Made by a program: the position numbers and the translations under genes
In this document: one piece after another, positions 30,940 through 41,552 of the stretch
Numbering within the stretch: position 1 is the stretch's first letter
Layout: the number at the start of each line of letters is the position of its first letter
The notes under the pieces: model-generated
The model's database searches: none
What the model was told of the DNA's origin: nothing
Seen by the model: only the letters and a program-made list of their open reading frames with translations
Assembly: GCA_023055425.1 (NCBI GenBank)
Contig: JALGPY010000003.1
Location: 54,545,891-54,609,890 of the forward strand
Length of the DNA stretch: 64,000 nt
Direction: 5' to 3'
Source of the DNA: Linanthus parryae
Taxonomy: Eukaryota > Streptophyta > Magnoliopsida > Ericales > Polemoniaceae

Positions 30940-33552
30940 TCATATGCGATAGCATTTCTTCCCATTGGCGTAGAAGCTCTCTATCTCCTTGCCTTCGGGG
31001 TCGTGCTTTGCGATTCTCTTCAGGGTATACACATTCTTTCGATGATATGCGATACGCGGCGCCTCTTCGCGTGTAGGCGGCTTTTCCTTGGCATCTTCCC
31101 TTGTCACCATTACTCCCGCAGGCGACTGGTCCTTGATGTCCTCCCAGAGAGGCAAAGGAGTAGGGTTGAATGGTCCGGGTGTTTGCTCGTCCGCCATCTC
31201 AGTGAACCACACCGCCTCGCTGAGATGTGCCTCATCCAGGTTGAATGGGTTCGTCGAAGCCGGTATCTCGACTATTCTGTCGTTCCAAATAGCTTTCATA
31301 ACCTGGTGAGCCGTTGAAGGGACTGCGTCGAAGCGATGAATCCAGGCTCGACCTATAATCATGTGGTACGTGGTGTTCGCGTCTATGACATAGAACTTTG
31401 CTGAGCACTTGATTTTGCCAATCTGAACGCCCAGGCGGATCCACCCAATCGTCATTCTAGAGTCGCTTCCGAATCCCATGAGCGGAGATGGACGTCTGAC
31501 AATCTTGTGCTCGGGAATCCCTGCTAGCTTCAGTGTGTGGAGCGAAACGACGTTAACCGCTGCTCCTCCATCGACGAACGCTCGTTTGAACTCGACGCCA
31601 TTGATGATGGCGGTCACGTACAGAGGTCTCTGGTGACTCGCATCCGTCTTCTTGTCGCTGGCAGAAAAGGTCATAATCTTTTCTGTAGAGCGGGATGCCC
31701 TGATGACTTTCCCGTTAGAGACTACAAGGTCCTCCTCGTAGTCCTCTGCTATTCTCAAAATCGCTTTCGTCATATCAGTCCGGCACTTCTCGGAGAAATT
31801 CATCTCGTCGAAGAATTTGTTGAAGCCGTGCGACCCTTTCATGGGGTCGGCACGTTCATCCTCTGTGTCCATGCTGTAGTCTTCGACTTCATGGACCTTG
31901 GCGACGATGGGCAGGCCATCCTCTGCGACTTCTTCCAAGTCGACGATCGAGATCATGGCGACCTCCTTGCCCTTCGAGCCCTGTTCCGCATGCGCGGGAA
32001 GCGGGTTGTTGCGCACATCCTTCCGGTGATCGCTGACGATAAGCTCGCCGTTCTTCATCTTCTGATCGAACGCGAACCTGAGCTTCTTGCACTCGGCCGT
32101 GGGATGCATGACCTTGCCGTGGTACTCGCACCACTTAGGGTCCCTCACCATCTCCTTGGAGGGTGTTTTCTCGAGCGGTGGCAGGACGCCATCCTTGCGC
32201 CACTGTCTGCAGAGGTCACTTGCTTCCTCTACCGAGCATGGCAGAGGCGGTACATCGAAGTTCGCAACCTTCGCTTGTTTCTGGGGCGAAACTGTATTGA
32301 CCTCAGCTTCGCGTCCCCTCTTGTAGCTAAACCTCCCGATCTTGTAAGTAGTGCCGCTCGCAGGTCGCTCTGGAGCGCTCTTCTTTTTCTGTCTCTCGAC
32401 TATAGGCTCGATGTTCTTCGTGCATTCGATTAGCTTTGAAAACGTAGGTGTTTGCAAATTGATGAGCATACCTTTGTATTCATCTCGCATGCACTGCAAA
32501 CATATCTCTACCAGCCGGCTTTCGGGCATTGGATCTTTGCACTCCAAGGATTTCGCCCGGAATTTCTTGATGAAGGTGATCCCATCCTCCTCGCGCTTCT
32601 GGTACATCCGCGAGAGATGAATCATTGTCACCTTTTCTTCCATTTGGAAGAACTTGGTATAGAACTTCTGGACCATGTCGTCCCAAGTCTTCACGGATCC
32701 GGCCTCGAATGTCCGGTACCATCTGTATGCCACGTTCCCTAGAGATTTTGGGAACTCTCGCATCAGCAGCTTGGGATCGGCTCCGTACGGACCCATGACA
32801 TCGATGAAACGCATGACATGCTCATGAGCGTTTCCGTTGACATCCTCGAACTTATCCCATTTAGGAGCCTTGTACCCCGCCGGGTTAGGCATGAGATAGA
32901 TCTCCCGTGGAATGGGTGGATCGTTGTCTAACTTTGGGATAATGGTATCCGCGAATGACTGATGAGCCAGAATAGTGTCCACGCGCTTCTGCAAAGACGT
33001 CATGCATTCTGGAATGCTCCCCTCGGTAGCTGACGGAGGGGTTGCGGCAGGCGGGGGCGACACATACGCCGCCGGAGGATTGGGAGCATACTGACTACCC
33101 GCATTTCCCCAGATCATCGTTGGGGGAGGCAAAGGGTACTGCAGAGTTGGGTTGGACGCCAAAGCCGAGGGCTGAGGAGCGTGAGCAGCAGGAGGCAGCA
33201 TCTGTGCCGTTGATCCCTGAACCGAAGGCAGCTGCGTAGCCGACGGTGGAGTCTGCAGATGAGGGTTGGGAGGTGCGGTTGACACTCCCAATCCTGGAGC
33301 GGTAGGGGTTCCTCCTCCCTGAGAGATAGCGGCGGCTGATGAAGGGTTTGGCGCAAGGGTACCCAGAACGGCCAAGATTTGTTCTAATTGCGCAGACTGA
33401 GCCTTGAGAGCTTTCGCCTGACCCTGAACAGTGGCGTCCAAGGACTCCAGCGTCGGTGTCTCGCCGGGAGTCGTAGGAGTACGGCGGGTCTCGTCTCCCG
33501 ATGGTGCTTCGGTGGAAGGCGATCTGTTGCTGACATCATCCTCCTGAGACAT
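30940..33552 (-). CDS. Tat gag-pro polyprotein, 870 aa, intact
   Basis: ATG at 33552 (MSQEDDVSNRSPS) is chosen because the same start is used in copy 2 (56939); the open frame extends upstream only through non-ATG codons into the primer site. The first 180 residues are Pro/Ala/Thr-rich. The Gag core follows: APKWDKFEDVNGNAHEHVMR and LGNVAYRWYRTFEAGSVKTW. A Cys-His cluster, WCEYHGKVMHPTAECKKL, may be a modified zinc knuckle. Protease shows the active site AFVDGGAAVNVV, where DGG replaces DTG/DSG, which is common in Tat elements. The frame ends with TGA at 30942-30940 and pol follows 12 nt later in the same frame. No internal break is seen. Confidence 0.9.
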   Translation of the reverse strand: MSQEDDVSNRSPSTEAPSGDETRRTPTTPGETPTLESLDATVQGQAKALKAQSAQLEQILAVLGTLAPNPSSAAAISQGGGTPTAPGLGVSTAPPNPHLQTPPSATQLPSVQGSTAQMLPPAAHAPQPSALASNPTLQYPLPPPTMIWGNAGSQYAPNPPAAYVSPPPAATPPSATEGSIPECMTSLQKRVDTILAHQSFADTIIPKLDNDPPIPREIYLMPNPAGYKAPKWDKFEDVNGNAHEHVMRFIDVMGPYGADPKLLMREFPKSLGNVAYRWYRTFEAGSVKTWDDMVQKFYTKFFQMEEKVTMIHLSRMYQKREEDGITFIKKFRAKSLECKDPMPESRLVEICLQCMRDEYKGMLINLQTPTFSKLIECTKNIEPIVERQKKKSAPERPASGTTYKIGRFSYKRGREAEVNTVSPQKQAKVANFDVPPLPCSVEEASDLCRQWRKDGVLPPLEKTPSKEMVRDPKWCEYHGKVMHPTAECKKLRFAFDQKMKNGELIVSDHRKDVRNNPLPAHAEQGSKGKEVAMISIVDLEEVAEDGLPIVAKVHEVEDYSMDTEDERADPMKGSHGFNKFFDEMNFSEKCRTDMTKAILRIAEDYEEDLVVSNGKVIRASRSTEKIMTFSASDKKTDASHQRPLYVTAIINGVEFKRAFVDGGAAVNVVSLHTLKLAGIPEHKIVRRPSPLMGFGSDSRMTIGWIRLGVQIGKIKCSAKFYVIDANTTYHMIIGRAWIHRFDAVPSTAHQVMKAIWNDRIVEIPASTNPFNLDEAHLSEAVWFTEMADEQTPGPFNPTPLPLWEDIKDQSPAGVMVTREDAKEKPPTREEAPRIAYHRKNVYTLKRIAKHDPEGKEIESFYANGKKCYRI

Positions 33553-33573
33553 GGTTGCTTTTGTTGGTAAGTT

Positions 33574-33589
33574 CACGTCGGGTTCACCA
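33574..33589 (-). other. Primer-binding site of Tat copy 1
   Basis: TGGTGAACCCGACGTG on the minus strand, three bases after the LTR end; identical in copy 2 (56901-56916). It should pair with a tRNA ending CACGTCGGGTTCACCA. I could not assign that tRNA. Confidence 0.75.
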
Positions 33590-33592
33590 AAA

Positions 33593-34219
33593 TGTGCACA
33601 AGAGATTCCGGCGGGGAGACCTCCGTGTACACCGTATGTAGTGGATCAGGGATCGCACAGGAAGAGAGGGGTTGTGTGTAGGGAGAGAGTAAGGCAGTAG
33701 CAATGTCTGAGAGAGAGACAGAGGTTTGGCAGAGCTTCCGCGTATGGCCAGTGTGTTCTCCTTTGTATGGAAAGGTTGACGATCCATATATACTGGAGAA
33801 CATGACCGTTGTAGTGTGGTTAATGCGCCCATTGATGGCGGCTTAATTAGCTTAACCATAACGGCATGTTCGTCCGAGTATATAGGGACCGTTAGAGCAC
33901 GTGGTGCGCGAATACCGGAACCGTTACGAGGTTGACCGGGTTTGACCGGATTGACCGGGTTTATGGAGCTCGTGCCATAAATCTCTCAAAACAGTTACTA
34001 AAGGTCGCGTGCGGGCTTGGCTCGCACGCGACAGGGCTTACTCTAGCCTCCAAACCACAAAGTCCCTACAAGTCCCGTGCAGTGGTATGCGAGGGCTCTG
34101 TCTCGCAGCCCCCACATGGATCAGCTCGGCTGGTGATCCAGTGTGTGTGGAGCACAATATGGTGTGCTGGATGGCTGCCACGTGGCCAAGGTCTGTCAGC
34201 TCAGAAAGCAGTATCTACA
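33593..34219 (-). repeat. 5' LTR of Tat copy 1 (627 bp)
   Basis: On the minus strand begins TGTAGATACTGC and ends CTTGTGCACA. Edges are set by the end of similarity with copy 2 (56272-56897, 626 bp). The LTRs of the two copies differ by scattered substitutions and small indels. They come from different insertions, so their divergence is not an insertion date. Confidence 0.9.
33786..33956 (-). promoter_or_regulatory. Tat LTR promoter block: TATA, AACGG cores, triple TTGACC
   Basis: On the minus strand the TATA box is at about 33786-33792. AACGG lies at 33806-33810 and others further upstream, and CACGTG at about 33900. GGTCAA (plus-strand TTGACC, the core of WRKY W-boxes) occurs three times with 9-10 bp period at 33932-33937, 33942-33947 and 33951-33956. 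The arrangement is the same in copy 2 (56535-56706). Factor binding is inferred from motif knowledge only. Confidence 0.55.
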
Positions 34220-37200
34220 ATGCTCAACATCAGTAAACAAGCTACAAACAAATTTGGCACTAAAAATTTAACATATTGGCCTCTTTGGCCATGATAATGT
34301 TTTCGCATGACAACATTTGTACTTTGGTTAATGTACTACACATGAGCAATAAACATAAAGTTGAAAAATGGCTATTCAACTTCTGAATGTGTAACAGTGT
34401 TTTCATATAGATTAAAAAAATGTTAAATATGGGAAAAGATATTAATAAAAGGGTGTCAAAACAAAAAAAATTAAATTTTAGTGCGTAAATAATAAGTAGT
34501 GTTCTCACTTTTATCAAAATTCTCAGAACCAATGATTTTACTTCTAACTAAAATAGTGCTAAACATGAGGAAACCCGCATATAAAAATGCAATGTTTAAT
34601 TTTTAGTTCTTAACTTTTTCTTAATAATTTACCTCATGCTCCCGTAGAGTTTATTTTGTGGGAATTTATAAGTTACGTTTATTTTTTATTATTAGTCCCG
34701 TAAACCTTATAAAATTATTAGTACTTTATTTTAATATATTTTTCCTTTTTTTGGTACTTAAATACATTTCTTTGTTTTTATGGTGTCCGCGTATACTTTT
34801 TTTTACTTCCTTGATGTTTGCATATTCTTATGTTTGTTCAATTGACTTCAATTTGCGGGATCTGAGGAGAAGCGTACAACCCTACAATGAACACAACTTG
34901 AATATTCCAAGACAAAAGATTAAGAATGTAATGTTAATTTACTTTGTAATAATTTCACACTATAATACTTCGATTTTGTTTTGTAGATCACGTCCTATAG
35001 CTTGCCAATGCGCTATTTATGGTGAAGAAGTTTAGGCACTATCTAATAGTTTAACTTTGATTGCTAGATTAATGAATCACCGATAAGCTCCTATTACATA
35101 TTATATGATACTTGGTAATATTTTTGTTCTAAACTATTTACTTTATGTATTTAGTTTTTAGACGACCGTTCTATATTGATCTTACATTAGAGTGCACAAA
35201 GGTCATGTGGAGGAAATCAGAAGTAAGTAAGGATACTTTCTTGCGCTATGATAGTATGTCATATAGTTTTTTTGTTTATGTTTGTTTATTTTTTTATTTT
35301 TCCTTCTAAACATTACGCCTTGCATGAGATTTCAGTAATCGTTCCATACAAATTTTTATTTCTTGCATAAGAATATGTATTGTTCAATTTGAAAGAATTC
35401 TTTTTGTACACTTATAGGGAATAGTATGAAGTCCTTTTTCGAAGACGTTTCTGAGAGTTCAAAATAAAAACAAAGAAAACATAAAGTTGAAAGGTCGAGA
35501 GAGCTCCAAAGAACTCTGAATGAAATATCTTACACTATAAGTTAATTTTTTTATTTTTTATTTTCAAGGACACTCCTTACATTGCTCGATTTAATAAGCT
35601 CATTTCTTCAAATGTATGTGTTGATCGGGAAACTGCTTTGCCGCAACATTTCTCAGAAGTTGTAATGGAGAAGGCAATGAAATGAACACCAACGATAGAA
35701 GCATAGCTAGCTGAAAACGGTAAGAACGAGATATTTTACACTGTTACTAATGTTCCATATTCATTCCTAGAGATAATTTCTCACCATTCTCAGTTTCAAA
35801 TATTTAATACATAGGATCACAATGTGCTACAATCGATGACCCTTCCCGAAGTTCCCACAAAGAGCCCAAGACAAAGAACTATACTTATAGATCAATAAAC
35901 ACAACTACATGTTCATGGAATTGACGCTCATATTCGTTAGGTTCACAAACTTCATATTTTATTTATTATTCCTTCGCAACATGTTTGATCTCAATGTGTC
36001 ATAACTTTAATTCAACATCTGATTTCGCAATTGTTTGTAGTGGGTTCTGTCTGAAAACTCGCACCTGTTCTTTTTTACTTAAGTACGCCTCCTTATCACT
36101 ATGGTAGGTTCTCTAAAGAAAATCATTTTGGTTCTAAAGAAAGTAAGAAAATAGAAATGTCACATAGACGTTGCATTAGGAAAGTTTAACGGTCAACTCC
36201 TAAAGAAACAATGGAAATGAAAGATGTGTACATAGCATGACAGCTACATTCATTCCACCATCAACGAACATATCTAAGACAAAAAATTGTCAATTTGTGA
36301 GATGAGTGTTCTTCAATGCTCATTTCACAACAATTAGACCAAAAGGACAAATAGCATTTGGGACAAATGTTTTGGGACATAAATTTGTCCCAAATACATC
36401 CTAAATAGTTCATGTCAACAACATGAACTTTGATAGTGGTGGGACGAACTATTTGGGATGTATTTGGGACACATGTTTTGGGACATATAGCATTACTCAC
36501 TTTCCAAATATTTCGATTCAATTTCTATAATCTATCAATGTTATGGACACTAGCACATCATTTTCAATTGTGTTATTAATGTAAGAAGTAGTCTTAAAAT
36601 TCGTTATTGTCATTTCCATATTGAAACTTTGAAACCTGCCAATTCGTAAAATAGTCTAACTACATTGTTTTCGTTGTTGTCAATTACATAACAACTACAT
36701 TGTAATGTAAAAATTATTCAATAAATTTCTTTATTTCGGGATAAAATTATTATTTTGTGCTATTAGACTTGCTTCTGATTGTTGCTCCACTATTATTGTA
36801 TTTTTGCTGCATTTATCAAGTTAAATTCAATGTACTTGAATGGGATAAGAATGTGAACAATGTTTTTGGTAAATGATAGAGGCCTCATTGGTTACCATTG
36901 GGAATGTGCTATCTCTATCTTTCTCTCAGCATCTCATTGGTCACTCTTTCCATTTTTCAGATAGATTTATGATCCCCTTTCAAGAATGGAGGTAAACATT
37001 CATATTCCTCCGTTCATTTGCTCTAACACTTTCAATTTTTTACTTTTTTCTCACAACACATATATTCATTTTCTCTTTGAGGTAATCCCCACATGTAAGT
37101 TCATCTTTTTTCTTCTAAAGAAACCGATTAAGTTAACCTCTGCCTCAAATGCTTGCTCAAATAGAACTTCTTTCCGACGTCTTCGTTTATTTAATCCACG

Positions 37201-37360
37201 ATACTAAATTTTGAAGTTACATAATTTTTCAATCGTTGTCCGTTTTTATTATTTGGTATAGCATGTATGTTTCATAAAGTTATCCTTGTCATTTATAATT
37301 TTGCAGGAAACATCATATCCACTTGTTGTTCACTGCTGTGAAGCCGTTTGAACTTCAACA
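34220..37360. other. AT-rich intergenic stretch without recognisable gene
   Basis: Long T- and A-runs and only short open frames on both strands. A coding-like piece at 35565-35690 (DTPYIARFNKLI) has no recognised family. One hairpin repeat at 36384-36473. It separates Tat copy 1 from the second Athila-type element. Confidence 0.6.
36384..36473. repeat. Small inverted repeat (28-bp arms)
   Basis: The left arm 36384-36411 and the right arm 36446-36473 match at 26 of 28 positions when folded. The arms contain TTTGGGA and flank a 34-bp loop. TTTTGGGACATA occurs just outside each arm in the same direction. It could be a decayed foldback MITE; no target duplication is evident. Confidence 0.75.
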
Positions 37361-37365
37361 AGTAA
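37361..37365. repeat. Target-site duplication AGTAA, left copy
   Basis: Identical AGTAA follows the other end of the element at 45667-45671. This proves that 37366-45666 is one insertion. Confidence 0.93.
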
Positions 37366-38519
37366 CGACACGTTCCAACTGCAAGTGCACAGTTGTCAGT
37401 GTAGTAAAAATCCGGTAAATCCGGGTTTGTCGAACCCAAAGGACTTCTTATAAATTAATTGATATTTCTTAACCCTATGTGGGCAAAGTGCAGTGGTTTG
37501 TTCTACTAATTCTACTGAAATTAAAAGAAAAAAAATCTCAATTAATCAGGTGAATGACTTCACGATTAACGAAGAATGATTTTTAAGAGTTACTTAACAA
37601 GTGGACAAGTTCAGGATATCTCTACGGGTTCACTAGGGAATTCACACCACTTGTGATTTACGTTCATGCAACACAGATGATTTCGACTTAGCCAAACGAG
37701 CAATTTCACTTTGAAGATTCCTCAACCAAAGTCTATATTTAAACTCTTGTACCTGATTCCTCTAGCCTACTTAAGATTAAATAGGCATTATGATCTTGAT
37801 ATCAACTCTTTGTTCTAGTTAACTAGCAAGATTCCTCAACCCTAGATACGACTATTGCAAGATTCAAGTTCAAGCAATAACTATTGATTCCTCTTATAAT
37901 TATCACCTAGATCAATCTTATTGTGAAGTCAACCAATATGAAAGATAGAATTACGCGTATGAATCAAGCATAACTAAGCATAAACATCCAATTAAGCTAA
38001 TAAACATGAAGCATAATCCATAAATCACCAAAATACGGTGTTAAAAACCCTAGTTCCCTACGAGATATCCCGAATAGAGGGTTTAGCTACTAAAATACAT
38101 GATCAAAGTAAAAAATTTCAATGATCATAAACAAAAACTAGAGAGGGGAAGAAGATAGAGAATCAAACGATGGTCTCCAAGCTCCCAAGAATGCTCCCGT
38201 GCTCTCCAATGGCCTCCAAAAAGATGAATGAATGAATTTGACGTGCCCCAGGTCGTTCTTCTAGTCAGAAACACGTTCTTTTCGTTTAAGTTTTTAAAAA
38301 TAACACTTTTACCCATCTTCCAATCACGTCAGATCCAATAATGTGATCTTGTGATCACATTTTGTGATCATAGGATCACCTTTTGTAGTTGTAGAGTCAC
38401 GTTGATCTTCTATGTGGTCTTGCACTTGATCTTGTGATCATAGGATCACCTTTTTTAATTGCAGGGTCACATTGATCTTCCATGTGAGTTGCTTCTTTTC
38501 ACTCTTCTTCTATTCTCTC
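37366..38519 (-). repeat. 3' LTR of element B, first about 270 bp deleted
   Basis: Aligns with 44235-45394 of the 5' LTR until CTATTCTCTCAT (38519). Beyond that the 5' LTR continues for about 270 bp to its TGATAACTCC start, while here internal 3'-region sequence begins. The deletion therefore removed the LTR start and the polypurine tract. The terminal T at the outer end is C here (37366). It has clusters of GTGATC motifs at 38338-38480. Confidence 0.88.
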
Positions 38520-41027
38520 ATCCGAGTGGTCTTCCAAGATCAAGCAAAGCAAATATGTTAAGGGGAGGAATAGACGATCCAATGAATGTATATCACCAGT
38601 AAAATTCATCTCCCCTAACTCAATGAAGTACACGGTGTCACCAGAAAAAGCCGCCAAACAGTTAAAGCGCATATGTAGTGATGGAGTCGTCTGAAGCTCA
38701 ATCTCGATGTCCGTAGTCAAAAGTCGACATCCCCACACTAGAATGTAAACACGCCCCCCCCATAAAGTAATCAAATGTATGCAAGTCTCGTGCATAATCC
38801 AACCGATCCTCCTACACCGTGATGATGAAAAGAAACGATACCTAGCACAATCCACCAATTAAGATCAACCACCCCATTATTGTGCGGATTAGACGTCACG
38901 CACTCTCCACAACTGTGTCCATGGTGTAGTGACATGGAACACCGCCACACCGAAGTGCGCAAGCCTACTCACTCACCCTCGCATCCCCTCGAAGATATGT
39001 AATAATGTACAAGCGATCATGTAGAACTCACAAGTATATGCAGTACAGCTCTCCCTCATCGAACCCCCTCAACTACGACTCCCTCGTGACGCACTAAAGT
39101 GGTGATTCTAAACGATTTATGATGAAGGCAAGAATCGTCACCCTAGGTCAAGAGGTTATGAATAAAACCAAGGTTCAAATTGGGCTTTCTAATGGTCCTA
39201 CAAGGTGAGATCTATCAAGTAGTGAGTGCTCTAATACGCATCCTCGCACATCTGTTCTGTGTGCCACTACGAGGCGAGCTGGCGACTACCTAAGACGTAC
39301 ACATGAACGTCTGGCTTGTTTAGCTCACACCTAGATCAACTCTTTTAAAAAAACGACACACACTTTATATTTGCAAATCAAGTAAGTGTAATAAAATAGG
39401 TAGACATTCCCGTAAAGGAAGTCTCTCTATGCGTACTAGGGGGAACTCAATTTTTCCTTGTCGGTCACAAGTCATGCCCTACGCCTAAAATTCTCACAGT
39501 CCTGGATTCTACCAAATTTTAAGCTTCTTTTGATTGCAATTTCTCAAATTTTCTTATTTTTTTTCTCAATTTTTTTTCAATTAACTTTTTTGTCTTTTTA
39601 CTTAATTTATTCTAACTCTACATGCAAGGCTAGACGCGGAAGAAGACTCGAAACTGACTCAGTTTGGGTAGTTGGACTCAATTAAATAAACGTGCAAGAA
39701 ACAAACACTAACACATATATATATAACTAACACACACACATTACGACACTAAAACAAAACACGACACGGACCACGAAGACGACACAATAGGCCCTAACAA
39801 TCTATATGTGACAGGTTAATGCAGACACGGACTGGCTGGCCAGTCAAGATTAAAAATCCCCCCACACTAGAATACTTCGTTGTCCTCAACGAATTCAGAG
39901 ATCAATCAAGAGGACTCCACAATTCTAATGCGAGGTGCGATGAATCTACTCAGAACCATTGTCATTTTCTTACTCCTAAACGACTCCTTGTCACAAGAAA
40001 GTAGCAATTCAAATTTCGAGATTATCTTTGCTACGTGCTCGTGATAAGGATGTGTGTACTGAAAAGAAGCAAGAACGCAATTTAGCAGATAAATCCTAGG
40101 ACACTAGTCAATCGCCCCCAAACGTCGCAACTAAGCGACAGCAATAACAAATTTGGGCTTTTACTCAATGTACCTAGACTCGATAAAATTAAATTGCGAA
40201 AGAGAAAGATTAGCGATACCTGAAGCCCCGGAGTTCCGTTCAAACGGGGCTTAATTGAAAAAATTAGTCAAGAAGGACCGTACGATCGACTGATTTTTCG
40301 ATACTTTTCGCGATGTGAGACTTTTAGCTCAATAGCTTCTCCTCGTTGTCCCCGTCACAACCCTGCAAACGGTTTGCTCTAATTCCAACCGGTTGAGAAC
40401 GAATCGACAAATTTGTTTGAGAAAAACCCTAGCTTTTAGGCTGCCTCCCCCACACTATTCTTCGCCAAATCGTCACAAACCCACCACCTGAGGTTGTTTT
40501 CGCTGCTGCAACGAGCGAAATTACCTAGCCCTGGCAAACTCCGACGAGTTTTCCCGATCATTCGTGCCCTATAGGTGATACCCTGGAAGCTCCGCGTGCG
40601 TGGGTTTGAAGAATCCTCGCTGAATCCTCGCTGTCTACCGGAGGTTGGCGGCGCCGCGCAGAAACCACCAATCGCCGTCGATTGCTGGCGAATTTCCGAT
40701 CGGTAGAACCCACGAGGTGCTGCGTCCTTCTTGAGGGTCGGCGTCGTGAGGTCTGTTCAAAGGAGACTTCTTCTTTGTGCGTTGTTGATTCAGCGTGCTT
40801 CTTCTCTTTTTTTTCACTTAAAACGATAAAAGACGGATTTACCCCTAACTAGTGAAGGTTCATATGGGGGGAAAATATGATCTTACGATCAACTTTTTCT
40901 TTCACACGATAAGCCCATGTGATCATGCATAAGCAGTTACTTGCTCAAGAAAAGGCCACTCCTTTTTTTCTAAGTATCAACCGGCTTATTTTTTTTGTTA
41001 TTATTTTTATTATTATTTTTTTCTATC

Positions 41028-41134
41028 TTTCTTCTTCTTCTTCTTCTTCTTCTTCTTCTTCTTCTTCTTCTTCTTCTTCTTCTTCTTCTTCTTCTTCTTC
41101 TTCTTCTTCTTCTTCTTCTTCTTCTTCTTCTTCT
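41028..41134. repeat. (TTC)n microsatellite, about 105 bp
   Basis: Nearly pure TTC trinucleotide run, reading GAA on the element strand. It lies in the noncoding 3' region of element B and has no equivalent in element A. Confidence 0.97.
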
Positions 41135-41483
41135 TTCTTCTAGTTTGCGCCCCCGGACTCCGATGCACGCATATTATATACCGTCGGAAAGCTCGTTTCG
41201 CGCACGTTCTGAGTTTGCACAAGTGAATCTAAATTGCCGGAGTAAACTTCAGAATTTATGACCTCAAATTCCGTGGCTATTACGTCGCTTTCTCGATTAT
41301 TGTGCGTTTCTTCCACGCGCATCAAGAATGGGAGCCCGGATAGCGTCTCCAACCTGTATTCCTGCAGAGACTCAATTCAAATGTAAGATCCTCACTCTCT
41401 CACCCCTCAGATAAGAAAACTGTATTGAAAAACGCACACAACAATATTTAAACACACACTCTACACTAAAGCATAAAAAGTAC

Positions 41484-41501
41484 GTTGGGTTGCCTCCCAA
41501 C
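41484..41501. repeat. Post-pol hairpin GTTGGG..CCCAAC
   Basis: GTTGGGTTGCCTCCCAAC forms a 6-bp perfect stem with a 6-nt loop. A related, weaker hairpin stands at 4236-4253 in element A at the equivalent place, and AAGCGCTTG-like sequence follows both. Conservation despite loss of pol suggests a cis function. Confidence 0.75.
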
Positions 41502-41552
41502 AAGCGCTTGTAATTTAAGGTCGACGGGCCGACTTAGTTACCTCAAAAGATT

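Larger units (their letters stand above)
22298..34219 (-). mobile_element. Tat-lineage Ty3/gypsy retrotransposon, copy 1, 3' end missing
   Basis: On the minus strand: 5' LTR (33593-34219), primer site (33574-33589), gag-pro (33552-30940), pol (30927-27202), CTCATATG hairpins, a 54-bp minisatellite, a noncoding block and, on the opposite strand, a spliced gene. The archaeal-type RNase H after a degenerate Ty3 RNase H, and an extra antisense ORF beyond pol, are known for the Tat lineage. The right outer flank is ATGCT (34220-34224). The near-full-length relative at 56272-64000 lies in opposite orientation. Confidence 0.88.
38520..41552 (-). other. Noncoding internal 3' region of element B
   Basis: Homologous in blocks to 160-1660 and 3050-4300 of element A. 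It shares the GTCAAGAAGGACCG and TGTCCCCGTCAC strings (40268 and 40345 versus 3119 and 3194). The part that encodes the env-position ORF in element A is absent. It contains a (TTC)n run and a hairpin beside the gag-pro stop. Open frames here, including a Ser/Lys homopolymer from the TTC run, are not genes. Confidence 0.75.

Noticed and set aside
30055..30942. Reading Tat copy 1 pol as two separate proteins with a start near 30051
   Set aside because: The break is a single TGA in an otherwise continuous frame, and copy 2 has Arg there.
31537..32433. 298-aa open frame on the plus strand opposite Tat gag-pro
   Set aside because: Antisense of a GC-rich coding region. The corresponding strand in copy 2 is broken into shorter frames (58386-58057, 59307-58963), so it is not conserved.
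40919..41261. Ser-, Leu- or Lys-homopolymer open frames on both strands
   Set aside because: They only reflect the (TTC)n run at 41028-41134.
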